From assembly GCF_042695135.1 (NCBI RefSeq), contig NZ_CP170547.1, positions 1,364,001 to 1,428,000 on the forward strand: a DNA stretch of 64,000 nt, read 5' to 3'. The number at the start of each line of letters is the position of its first letter. Position 1 is the first letter of the stretch. The position numbers were made by a program, and so were the translations under genes. Positions 26,119 to 34,305 of the stretch are shown here, one piece after another. This stretch comes from Epilithonimonas sp042695135 (GTDB taxonomy: Bacteria; Bacteroidota; Bacteroidia; Flavobacteriales; Weeksellaceae). The notes under the pieces are model-generated. The model did no database searches, was not told the origin of the DNA, and saw nothing but the letters and a program-made list of their open reading frames with translations.

Positions 26119-27246
26119 TTATTTAATCTCAAGTGAATAAGTTCTTCTGCTTTTGTGATGCACCGGATGATAATCTTGCCAAAGAACCTGCACACTTTTG
26201 TTTTCCTCCAGTTCCGGATTGGTCTCAAGGTATTTGATGCCTTTTGTTTTAAGGTTTTCCTGAATGGCTTTAAAAATCATTGACGTCACGCCTCTTCTTT
26301 GGTATTCCGGATGGATTCCTATCAGGTAGAAATTGGCGCGCTCATTTTTCTTCCCAGCTTGTAAAAAGTGCCACCAGCCGAATGGGAAAAGTTTTCCTTT
26401 TGATTTCTGCAAAGCCTTGGAATAAGAAGGCATTGTAATCGCAAACGCCACCAATTGATTGTTCTCGTCCGCGACGCAAGTGATGTAATCTTTGTCTATA
26501 AATCCGAAATATTTTTCCTTGTAAGTTTTGATTTGCTCATCGGAAATTGGTGTGTAAGTCGAAAGATGCTTGTAAGTCTCATCCAGCAATTTAAACATCG
26601 ATTCTACGTAAGGCAAAATCTCTTTTTTATGTTTGAATTGTAAAGTTTTCAATTTGTATTTCTGAGCAATCAACGAACTGAATTTCTCCACTTTTTCCGG
26701 CAAAATTTCAGGGAATTGCAATTCAAATTCTACCCATTCTTTTTCTTTTACAAGGCCAAGATTTTCAAGATGTTTGGGATAATAATCGTTATTGTAAAGT
26801 CCAATCATTGTTGCCAATTTATCAAATCCGAAAGTCAACATTCCAGCCTTGTCAAGATTGGTGAATCCCATCGGACCTTCGATTTTATCGATTTGATTTT
26901 CCTTGGCGAAATTAATAGCAATATTAATCAAAGCTTTGGAAACTTCTGCATCATCAATGAAATCCAGCCAGCCAAATCTAACTTTCTTGATGCCAAGTTC
27001 TTTCTCTTCCTTTCTATTAATCAAAACAGCAATTCTGCCGACGATTTTATCATTTTTGTAAGCTAAAAATTGTTTCGCTTCAGAATAATTGAGGGCAGGA
27101 TTTTCTTCTTTTTTCCAGATATTTCTTTCTTCATTGATCAATGGCGGAACGTAATTCGGGTTGTTCTTATAAAGTTCCATCGGGAATTTGATGAAATCCA
27201 TTTGGTCTTTTTCCGTAACTACTTGCTTTATATTGATATTTCCCAT
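26119..27246 (-). CDS. GNAT-fold N-acetyltransferase-like protein
   Basis: A 375-residue soluble protein. The C-terminal part has the acetyl-CoA-binding motif of GNATs, IGIHPEYQRRGVTSMIF, on a typical beta4-alpha3 arrangement. The N-terminal half (PMELYKNNPNYVPPLINEER) is a conserved extension, and PMGFTNLDKAGML is a second strong motif of this Bacteroidota family. Its substrate is unknown. Homologs have sometimes been labelled GTP cyclohydrolase without evidence, and I see no such motif. It is monocistronic. Confidence 0.75.
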   Translation of the reverse strand: MGNINIKQVVTEKDQMDFIKFPMELYKNNPNYVPPLINEERNIWKKEENPALNYSEAKQFLAYKNDKIVGRIAVLINRKEEKELGIKKVRFGWLDFIDDAEVSKALINIAINFAKENQIDKIEGPMGFTNLDKAGMLTFGFDKLATMIGLYNNDYYPKHLENLGLVKEKEWVEFELQFPEILPEKVEKFSSLIAQKYKLKTLQFKHKKEILPYVESMFKLLDETYKHLSTYTPISDEQIKTYKEKYFGFIDKDYITCVADENNQLVAFAITMPSYSKALQKSKGKLFPFGWWHFLQAGKKNERANFYLIGIHPEYQRRGVTSMIFKAIQENLKTKGIKYLETNPELEENKSVQVLWQDYHPVHHKSRRTYSLEIK

Positions 27247-27357
27247 ATTCTTGTTTATAGATTAGACAAAGATAGTTTTTAAGAAAAAAAAAGCAAGGCT
27301 TTGGTACGGTTTTTACATCAAAAATTATAATTTATTTTAACATAAATTGAAAATAAA

Positions 27358-28065
27358 ATGACTGGTTACTATTTAATTATTGGGATTTCTATGCTGCTGA
27401 GTTGGATTGTTTCATCAAGATTGAAATCCAAATTCGAGCATTACTCCAAAGTTCACCTCAGAAATGGACTTTCCGGAAAAGAAATTGCCGAAAAAATGTT
27501 GAGAGATAATGGGATTAATGATGTTCAGGTCGTTTCCGTTCCAGGACAATTGACCGACCATTACAATCCGGAAACTAAAACTGTAAACCTTTCCGAATCT
27601 GTTTACATGCAAAGAAATGCGGCGGCGGCGGCGGTTGCAGCTCACGAATGTGGACACGCCGTTCAGCACGCCGTTGGTTATTCTATGTTGCAGTTCCGGT
27701 CGAAAATGGTTCCAATCGTGAATATCAGTTCCAATCTGTTGCAATTTGTTCTAATTGCTGGTATTGCGATTATGGCCGGTACAAGAAGCATCGACAATCC
27801 AAATGGAAACACAACGGTTTTAGCAATTGGCGTTGTGCTTTTTGCGGTAACAACATTATTTGCATTCATCACCTTACCTGTAGAATATGATGCCAGCAAT
27901 AGAGCTTTGAAATGGTTGGAATCCAGCGGAACAGTTTCGAGAGAAGAATATGCTGGTGCAGAAGATTCATTGAAATGGGCAGCCAGAACTTATGTTGTTG
28001 CAGCACTTGGTTCATTAGCGCAATTGCTTTATTTTGCATCGATGTTAATGGGAAATAGAAGATAA
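27358..28065 (+). CDS. Neutral zinc metallopeptidase, YugP-like membrane protein
   Basis: A 235-residue protein with an N-terminal membrane anchor and further hydrophobic helices (residues about 120-170). The zinc site is HECGHAVQH, the HExxH of the Zn_peptidase_2 family (B. subtilis YugP). Glutamate ligands probably follow in LPVEYDASNRAL. It likely cleaves membrane-associated proteins. Its candidate terminator lies inside the opposing yigZ coding region. Confidence 0.88.
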   Translation: MTGYYLIIGISMLLSWIVSSRLKSKFEHYSKVHLRNGLSGKEIAEKMLRDNGINDVQVVSVPGQLTDHYNPETKTVNLSESVYMQRNAAAAAVAAHECGHAVQHAVGYSMLQFRSKMVPIVNISSNLLQFVLIAGIAIMAGTRSIDNPNGNTTVLAIGVVLFAVTTLFAFITLPVEYDASNRALKWLESSGTVSREEYAGAEDSLKWAARTYVVAALGSLAQLLYFASMLMGNRR

Positions 28066-28068
28066 AAG

Positions 28069-28665
28069 TTATAAAAAATTTAATTCCAAAAGCATTTCGG
28101 ACAATTCTTCCGAGATGCTTTCTTTTTTTGAAGTTTTGAAGTTGGCTACAATTGTGCAAATGTCTTCCGCTTCGAAAGAGAGGATTTTTGCATCATATTT
28201 ATTTAGTAAAGTAAAAATGATATTTTGCTGAGAAAATTTGAACTTCAATTCGATTTTCGATTCTAATTCTTTGGTAATGATTTTGGCTTCTTCTAAAGTA
28301 AATTTCGCAGATTCTTTGTAGGCTTTTACCAATCCGCCAACGCCTAATTTTGTCCCGCCGTAATATCTGATGACAACAACCAAAACATTTGTAATTTGAT
28401 GCGCTAATAGTTGATTGAAAATTGGCAAACCCGCACTTCCCGAAGGTTCGCCGTCATCATTGGCGCGGTAATTTTCGCCGTTAATTCCTAATCGGTAAGC
28501 ATAACAGTGATGTGTTGCTTTTGGATGAATCTCACGAAGGTGATTAAGTCTCGATTTAATTTCAGAGTCAGAATTTATTGGATAAGCAAAACCGATGAAT
28601 TTGCTGCCTTTTTCCTTCATCAAAACATCCTCAATTTCTTTGTCTATGGTTTGGAATTCAAACAT
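28069..28665 (-). CDS. YigZ/IMPACT family protein
   Basis: A 198-residue cytoplasmic protein of the YigZ family (UPF0029). The conserved blocks are THHCYAYRLG, NDDGEPSGSAGLPI and RYYGGTKLGVGGLVKAY, all in the N-terminal IMPACT domain. The C-terminal part is the variable ferredoxin-like domain. The molecular role in bacteria is unsettled; the eukaryotic relative IMPACT modulates Gcn2 signalling. It ends convergently, 3 bases from the zinc peptidase stop. Confidence 0.9.
   Translation of the reverse strand: MFEFQTIDKEIEDVLMKEKGSKFIGFAYPINSDSEIKSRLNHLREIHPKATHHCYAYRLGINGENYRANDDGEPSGSAGLPIFNQLLAHQITNVLVVVIRYYGGTKLGVGGLVKAYKESAKFTLEEAKIITKELESKIELKFKFSQQNIIFTLLNKYDAKILSFEAEDICTIVANFKTSKKESISEELSEMLLELNFL
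28087..28130 (+). terminator. Candidate terminator for the zinc peptidase gene inside the antisense yigZ CDS
   Basis: AAAGCATTTCGG and CCGAGATGCTTT form a near-perfect stem with a 9-base loop, followed by CTTTTTTT. It lies about 20 bases after the zinc peptidase stop and within the last codons of yigZ. Confidence 0.6.
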
Positions 28666-28810
28666 TCATCAAAAATAGAAATTCTATGATAAAAATTCAA
28701 ATATTAAGTCAGAAAGCTTATTTAATTAATTATAATTCAGATTTACAACTGATTAATTGTAAGACCCTTAAAAAATAACAAAAATAAAATTTCAACAATT
28801 AATTTTTATG

Positions 28811-28818
28811 TAATTTTG
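28811..28818 (+). promoter_or_regulatory. Candidate -7 promoter element of the FabH-like gene
   Basis: TAATTTTG matches TAnnTTTG. It lies 24 bases before the ATG at 28842, in a very A/T-rich leader. Confidence 0.5.
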
Positions 28819-28841
28819 CATATTAAAATTTATTAATATCA

Positions 28842-29921
28842 ATGCCTAATACACTGATCATTGGCTCCGGAAGTTATATTCCGGAAAACATAATAGAAGG
28901 TTCCCATTTCAAAGATTCTATCTTCTATGATGATAATAATCAACTGATTGAGAAGCCGACAGACGAAATTATTCAGAAATTCGTAGACATCACAGAGATC
29001 GAAAGAAGAAGATATCTTAGTCCTGAGGATTTTAATTCAGATCTTGGTCTTAGGGCTTCCTTAGAAGCAATTGAAGACGCAGGTATTGACAAAGAAGAGA
29101 TCGATTATATCATCTATGCTACCAATTTTGGAGAAGTTGATGTGGATGGGATTCCTAATTTTATGCCTTCTCTATCAGCAAGACTTAAAAATAAGCTGGA
29201 TATCAAAAACAGATCTTGTGTCAACTATGATATGATCTTCGGATGTCCGGGCTGGGTAGAATCTCTGATTCTTGCAGATACGTTAATAAAAGCTAAAAAA
29301 GCAAAAACAATCCTTGTTGTCGGCGGTGAAACGCTGAGCCGGGTGACTGACGAATTTGACCGAAACAAAATGATCTTTGCAGATGGCGCCGGTGCAGTTG
29401 TAGTCGTTGCTACGGAAGATACTTCTGTGGGGGTTTTAGCAGATAGCACACTTTGTGACAACGGCGAAGAACTTAATTATCTTGCAAATGGACCAAGTCT
29501 TAATCTTGAATCTAAAGAAGCAAGACAATATATCCAAATGAAAGGCCGCAAAATCTACGAGTACGCTTTGAAAAACGTCCCAGACGCTATAAAAGCTACG
29601 ATCGAAAAGGCTAATCTTGATATTTCTGATATCACCAAAATATTAATTCATCAGGCCAATGCAAAGATGGATTATGCTATGATTGGAAGGCTTTTCAAAT
29701 TGTACGGACAAAAAGATTACGACCACGCCATTTCTCCAATGACGATCCAGGAATATGGAAACTCTTCGGTTGCAACGGTTCCTACTTTATTTGATTTGAT
29801 CAGAAAAGGGAAAATGGAAGGTCAGCAATTCACGCCGGGATCTCATATACTTTTCACATCAGTTGGAGCAGGAATGAATATCAACTGTGTAATCTATAAA
29901 TTCCCTGAAGGTAAAATTTAA
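28842..29921 (+). CDS. 3-oxoacyl-ACP synthase III-like protein (FabH family)
   Basis: A 359-residue thiolase-fold condensing enzyme. The catalytic triad is visible: Cys in IFGCPGWVES, His in LIHQANAKMD and Asn in EYGNSSVATVPT. The glycine-rich ends (SVGAGMNINCVIY) are typical. It is about 30 residues longer than FabH, with an N-terminal insertion after VPENIIEG-like sequence (here IPENIIEGSHF). It may start fatty acid chains or make a special acyl product; sequence alone does not decide. It is monocistronic with a terminator. Confidence 0.85.
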   Translation: MPNTLIIGSGSYIPENIIEGSHFKDSIFYDDNNQLIEKPTDEIIQKFVDITEIERRRYLSPEDFNSDLGLRASLEAIEDAGIDKEEIDYIIYATNFGEVDVDGIPNFMPSLSARLKNKLDIKNRSCVNYDMIFGCPGWVESLILADTLIKAKKAKTILVVGGETLSRVTDEFDRNKMIFADGAGAVVVVATEDTSVGVLADSTLCDNGEELNYLANGPSLNLESKEARQYIQMKGRKIYEYALKNVPDAIKATIEKANLDISDITKILIHQANAKMDYAMIGRLFKLYGQKDYDHAISPMTIQEYGNSSVATVPTLFDLIRKGKMEGQQFTPGSHILFTSVGAGMNINCVIYKFPEGKI

Positions 29922-29952
29922 AGTAAAATCGAAATTTAAACGTCTATAATAC

Positions 29953-29987
29953 AAAAGGAATGATTTTTTATTCCTTTTGTTTTTTTA
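29953..29987 (+). terminator. Rho-independent terminator of the FabH-like gene
   Basis: AAAAGGAAT pairs with ATTCCTTTT across a short loop, followed by GTTTTTTT. It lies just before the next gene's start. Confidence 0.82.
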
Positions 29988-29996
29988 TATAAAAGT

Positions 29997-31202
29997 ATGC
30001 AAAAAAATATTTTATTCATTCTCGGCATATTTCTGGTGCTGGAAGTATATGTCTATCAAGCCTTTAAAACGGTTTATTCCAATCAGAATGCAAAATTTAT
30101 CTACTGGATTCCAACGGTTCTTATTTACGGATTTTTAATTTATTCAGTCTTTACATTTAATAGAGCTTCTCACGAATATCTTCGTTTTCAGATTGTATTT
30201 TCGACAATTTTAATATTTGTATTGCCAAAGATTTTGGTTGCTGTTTTTTTATTAGCAGAAGATATTTTCAGGTTGTTCAATTTCGGATACCATTATGTTG
30301 CAACAGAAAATCACAATTATCCATCAAGGCGAAAATTCGTAAGTTTGGTTGGTTTAGGATCAGCAGCGTTGCTGGCTGGTCTGGTTTTGGACGGAATTGT
30401 CTTTGGTAAATACCGTCACCGAGCCAGAATTGTAAGACTTAAACTGAAAAATCTTCCTGCGGCTTTCAAAGGGTATAAGATTGTTCAGATCTCGGATGTT
30501 CACAGCGGAAGTTTCCAGAATCCAAAACATCTGCAGCATGCCATCGATTTGATTAATAAACAAGATGCTGATCTGATATTGTTTACCGGAGATATGGTGA
30601 ATAATTATGCTGATGAATTCATTCCATTTATCGATTTGTTTTCTCAAATCAAAAGTAAAGATGGAAAATTAGCCGTTCTGGGTAATCACGATTACGGCGA
30701 TTATGGCGATTTTAAAAGCAAGGAAGAAAAAGCTCAAAATATTCCCCAATTAGTTGAATATGAAAAGCGGGCAGGCTTCGAAATGCTTCGTAATGAGCAT
30801 CGTATCATTGAGAAAGATGGTGAAAAACTCTACATTCTTGGTGTAGAAAACTGGGGAATAGCACCTTTTCCCCAATTTGGAGATTTGGACAAAGCAAGCC
30901 GGAATGTGCCTGCAGATGCTGCAAAAATTCTGATGTCACACGATCCTTCCCATTTTGATGCAATTGTGAAAAATCACCCTAGTAATGTCCAATTAACACT
31001 CTCTGGCCACACACACGGAATGCAGTTTGGTATTGATCTGAAGAATTTCAAATGGTCACCAGTGAAGTACAAGTATCCTAAATGGGCAGATCTCTACGAA
31101 AGCGAAGGCAAATATCTCTACGTCAACCGTGGTTTTGGTGTCATCGGTTATCCGGGTAGGGTAGGAGTGCTGCCGGAAATTACCGTTTTTGAGTTGAGTT
31201 AA
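29997..31202 (+). CDS. Membrane-anchored metallophosphoesterase (YkuE-like)
   Basis: A 401-residue protein with four N-terminal membrane helices (residues about 1-140), then a calcineurin-like phosphoesterase domain. Metal ligands are QISDVHSGSF, FTGDMVNN, VLGNHDYGDYGDF, MSHDPSHF and LSGHTHGMQFG. The domain order matches YkuE-type phosphoesterases that act on lipids or nucleotides at the membrane surface. The substrate is not predictable. A terminator follows at 31231. Confidence 0.88.
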   Translation: MQKNILFILGIFLVLEVYVYQAFKTVYSNQNAKFIYWIPTVLIYGFLIYSVFTFNRASHEYLRFQIVFSTILIFVLPKILVAVFLLAEDIFRLFNFGYHYVATENHNYPSRRKFVSLVGLGSAALLAGLVLDGIVFGKYRHRARIVRLKLKNLPAAFKGYKIVQISDVHSGSFQNPKHLQHAIDLINKQDADLILFTGDMVNNYADEFIPFIDLFSQIKSKDGKLAVLGNHDYGDYGDFKSKEEKAQNIPQLVEYEKRAGFEMLRNEHRIIEKDGEKLYILGVENWGIAPFPQFGDLDKASRNVPADAAKILMSHDPSHFDAIVKNHPSNVQLTLSGHTHGMQFGIDLKNFKWSPVKYKYPKWADLYESEGKYLYVNRGFGVIGYPGRVGVLPEITVFELS

Positions 31203-31230
31203 TTTAAGTAATTATCTTTTTAATAATAAT

Positions 31231-31267
31231 AAAGCCAGTTTATCAAACAAATGATAACTGGCTTTTC
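31231..31267 (+). terminator. Rho-independent terminator of the phosphoesterase gene
   Basis: AAAGCCAGTTTATCA and TGATAACTGGCTTT form a long stem with loop AACAAA, then a short T run. Confidence 0.8.
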
Positions 31268-31398
31268 TGTATGGTTTCCGTAAGGTCGCTGTATGCTTCC
31301 CTTATGCTGGCTATATATTTAGAAGATTATGATTAATGAAATAAAATAAACTTTTTGTTGATTAATATTAAAATGCTTCTGCAGCTTTAATTCTAATT

Positions 31399-32151
31399 TT
31401 AAAACAAATAATCTTTCATTCTGGAAACAGCTATTTCGTGCTCATCCATAAACTGAAAAAGATCTTCTAATCGATCTTCAAAACTTCTGCTAAGTTTGAT
31501 CTTTTTATAAAATGGTAAAATGAATGGCAACTTGTCTTTGCTGAAAAGTTGCCAGGCATTTGCGTAGATCATCACATATTCATTGGATTTCAGACTTTCC
31601 AAAAGCATACTTTCATAATAGTTCATCGGCGTCACTTGCAGCACATAATCATTGAAGGGAACTTGTGAGTAGGGAGACTGGCTTTCCGGAACTATTGTTA
31701 ATTCATTTTCGGTGAAGATCTCTGTTTTTTCGGTCAGCTTTCTCCATAGAAAATCGATCTTTGATTCCTCAATATTTGAGACGTACATGAAGTCCATTTT
31801 CTTGATTTCGGAATAAGGAAGACGGTGGGATTTTTGTCTTAAACCCCGAATGGGTTTCTGAAGAATCTGCTCCAGATTCTGCTTCGTTTTTGCCACAGTT
31901 TCAGCATCGGAATTAACGTTATAAAGTGCAATTTCGTGACCGGAAAGTGAGAGATTTTTTATTAGTTTTTGAAGGGATTCTGCAATAGAAATTTCTATAA
32001 AAAAAGTTGCCTGATATTCATGCAAATCAAGTAAAAGTAAAATTATTTTTGTATTTTCTTCAATAGACGATATCAATTCAGACTGAGAAAATTTATTATT
32101 ATTTTCTCTGCTAATTTCTGATATTGATATGTTAAATGTCAATAAAACCAC
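31399..32151 (-). CDS. Degenerate polysaccharide deacetylase-like protein
   Basis: A 250-residue cytoplasmic protein. The layout follows the NodB fold: MVLLTFNISIS replaces the usual LTFDDG, EYQATFFIEIS resembles the (V)ATFFV strand, and SGHEIALYNVNSD resembles the (H)EIA(N/L)H strand. The catalytic DD pair and the HxxxH zinc motif are missing, so deacetylase activity is unlikely. It may have become a binding or regulatory protein. Flavobacteria commonly carry this type beside envelope genes. It is monocistronic. Confidence 0.55.
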   Translation of the reverse strand: MVLLTFNISISEISRENNNKFSQSELISSIEENTKIILLLLDLHEYQATFFIEISIAESLQKLIKNLSLSGHEIALYNVNSDAETVAKTKQNLEQILQKPIRGLRQKSHRLPYSEIKKMDFMYVSNIEESKIDFLWRKLTEKTEIFTENELTIVPESQSPYSQVPFNDYVLQVTPMNYYESMLLESLKSNEYVMIYANAWQLFSKDKLPFILPFYKKIKLSRSFEDRLEDLFQFMDEHEIAVSRMKDYLF

Positions 32152-32237
32152 TTAAACTAAAATTTATATTTTATTTGTAAATAATTAAAAATCAAATGTT
32201 AAAATTAATTTAACTTAAATTGATGATTTAAAATTTA

Positions 32238-33200
32238 TTATTTTCCCAGTTTTGTTCGTAAATTATTTATCATATCTATCGACATAGATGAAATGTCGAA
32301 CTTATAATCTAATCCCCAATCTTGTTTTGCAGCAGAATCATCAATACTTGCCGGCCAAGAATCTGCAATGGCTTGACGGAAATCCGGCTCATATCTGATC
32401 TCAAAATCGGGGATGGTTTTTTTGATCTCGTCAGCCAATTCTTTTGGTGTAAATCTCATCCCGCCAAGGTTGTAAGAATATCGGATTTTGACTTGTTCCT
32501 TTGGAGCTGTCATCAGCTTGATTGTAGCATCAATCGCATCATCCATATAGAGCATTGGCATCGCTGTATCTTCTTTGATAAAACTGGTATATTTTCCATT
32601 TTCTACAGCTTCATAAAAAATCTCAACAGCGTAATCTGTGGTTCCTCCTCCGGCTGGAGCTTTCCAGGAAATGAGACCAGGATAACGGATACTTCTAATG
32701 TCAACACCATATTTTTCAAAGTAATATTCGCACCATTTTTCACCTGCCATTTTTGAGATTCCGTAAACAGTTGTCGGATTCAGTACAACTTCTTGTCCTA
32801 CATTTTCTTTAGGAATTCCTTTTCCGAACACGGCGATGGAACTCGGCCAGAAAATCTTTTTAAGCGTCCCTTCCTTCGCCAATTCACAAAGGTGGATCAA
32901 TGGGTCAAGATTCAATTTCCAGGCGAAAAGAGGCTGTTTTTCCGATGTTCCGGAAAGTAGAGATGCCAAATGATAGACAGTTGTGATATTATGCTCCTTA
33001 ATCACTTCTGTAACGGCTTGGAAATTAGTCACATCAAGTCTTTCATAATAGCCCGCTTCCGTGATTCCTTCTTTCCATTTGTCAAGTCCGGATGCAATGA
33101 CGTTGTCTTTGCCGTACATCTCACATAATCTTACGGTGAGTTCCGTTCCGATCTGTCCAAGCGCGCCAGTGATTAGGATTTTTTCTTTTGGTGTTTCCAT
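32238..33200 (-). CDS. L-threonine 3-dehydrogenase of the extended SDR type
   Basis: A 320-residue NAD-dependent dehydrogenase of the UDP-galactose-4-epimerase-like group. The Rossmann motif is GALGQIGTEL (12-21), the catalytic pair is YGISK (YxxxK) with serine in WPSSIAVFG, and PGLISWKAPAGGGTTDYAVE is characteristic of the bacterial SDR-type threonine dehydrogenase. It oxidises L-threonine to 2-amino-3-ketobutyrate. The glycine C-acetyltransferase partner is not adjacent, although a related PLP enzyme occurs at 48630. A 7-bp inverted repeat overlaps its candidate promoter. Confidence 0.85.
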   Translation of the reverse strand: METPKEKILITGALGQIGTELTVRLCEMYGKDNVIASGLDKWKEGITEAGYYERLDVTNFQAVTEVIKEHNITTVYHLASLLSGTSEKQPLFAWKLNLDPLIHLCELAKEGTLKKIFWPSSIAVFGKGIPKENVGQEVVLNPTTVYGISKMAGEKWCEYYFEKYGVDIRSIRYPGLISWKAPAGGGTTDYAVEIFYEAVENGKYTSFIKEDTAMPMLYMDDAIDATIKLMTAPKEQVKIRYSYNLGGMRFTPKELADEIKKTIPDFEIRYEPDFRQAIADSWPASIDDSAAKQDWGLDYKFDISSMSIDMINNLRTKLGK

Positions 33201-33210
33201 TTTTACTTTT

Positions 33211-33228
33211 TTAGATTCGCAAATCTAA
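33211..33228 (-). promoter_or_regulatory. Candidate promoter -7 element overlapped by an inverted repeat
   Basis: The minus-strand TAGATTTG (33220-33227) matches TAnnTTTG. The surrounding TTAGATT-CGCA-AATCTAA is a perfect 7-bp inverted repeat that could be an operator for the threonine dehydrogenase gene. Confidence 0.45.
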
Positions 33229-33401
33229 TTAATTTAAATAATTGTCTGAAATTTTTCGATTACAAAAGACTTTTTATAATTATCAATTCTCAGTTATCAT
33301 TAAATAAAAAAACGAAAATGCTTTGTTGATTTGTGGCTTTAGTTTAAATTTATAATTCAAAGCTTTACAATTTCAGTTCCAAATTTTTCAATCAAATCTT
33401 T

Positions 33402-34223
33402 ATGAAAATGAATTCAATAATCAATGTCGATGAACTTCTCCAAATATCCAATGATTCAAATGTTAGAATATTTGATGTAAGAACCGGATCAAACTCGAAA
33501 AATGACTATCAGAAAAAGCATTTGAAGAATGCAGTTTTTGTTGATCTGAATAATGATCTTGCAGAAATTGATGATCCTAAAAATGGTGGAAGACATCCGT
33601 TGCCTAAGTTTGATCATTTCATTAAAACTTTAGGGGAATTGGGAATTGACAAAGATTCTCACGTTGTCATTTACGATGATAAAAACGGCGCCAATGCCGG
33701 TGCAAGATTCTGGTGGATGCTGAAAGCGGTTGGTCACAGAAATGTGCAGGTTTTGAATGGAGGTCTTCAATCAGCTGAAAATCAAAATTATACTTTAAAT
33801 TCAGGTATTGAAACTTATCCAAAAACCGAATATATTTCTGAATTTCAAAACTGGCAATTGCCGCAAGTTTGGATTGATGATATTAAAAAAGCAACCGAAA
33901 ATACCGATTTTCTGATTGTTGATGTTCGTGAATCTCAACGTTATCAGGGAATTACAGAACCAATTGACTTGGTTGCAGGACATATTCCAAATGCTGAAAA
34001 TTTTCCTTTTTCTGAAAACTTGGATGAAAACGGATTATTCAAATCTCCCGAAATTTTAAAGCAAAATTACTCTGAGTTTTTCAAAAACAAAGATTCAGAT
34101 AACATCATTTTTCATTGCGGCTCGGGCGTCACCGCTTGTCATTCTCTATTAGCCTTAGATTATGCTGGCTTTGAGATTCCAAATTTATACGTTGGGAGCT
34201 GGAGTGAGTGGAGCAGGAATTGA
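33402..34223 (+). CDS. Two-domain sulfurtransferase (thiosulfate/3-mercaptopyruvate type)
   Basis: A 273-residue protein with two rhodanese domains. The first (residues 1-130, FDVRTG and VVIYDDKNGANAGARFWW) is inactive but structural. The second carries the catalytic Cys239 in HCGSGVTACH; CGSGVTA is the 3-mercaptopyruvate sulfurtransferase signature, while thiosulfate types usually have CRxGx(R/T). It likely moves sulfur to cyanide or thiols in the cytoplasm. It stands alone between divergent and convergent neighbours. Confidence 0.88.
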   Translation: MKMNSIINVDELLQISNDSNVRIFDVRTGSNSKNDYQKKHLKNAVFVDLNNDLAEIDDPKNGGRHPLPKFDHFIKTLGELGIDKDSHVVIYDDKNGANAGARFWWMLKAVGHRNVQVLNGGLQSAENQNYTLNSGIETYPKTEYISEFQNWQLPQVWIDDIKKATENTDFLIVDVRESQRYQGITEPIDLVAGHIPNAENFPFSENLDENGLFKSPEILKQNYSEFFKNKDSDNIIFHCGSGVTACHSLLALDYAGFEIPNLYVGSWSEWSRN

Positions 34224-34305
34224 GTGGGAGAATGGGAGAGTTTGAGCGTTTGGAAGTAAGAATACGCAATTTACTTTCAAACTTATAACCCAAAAAACCT
34301 CCAAC

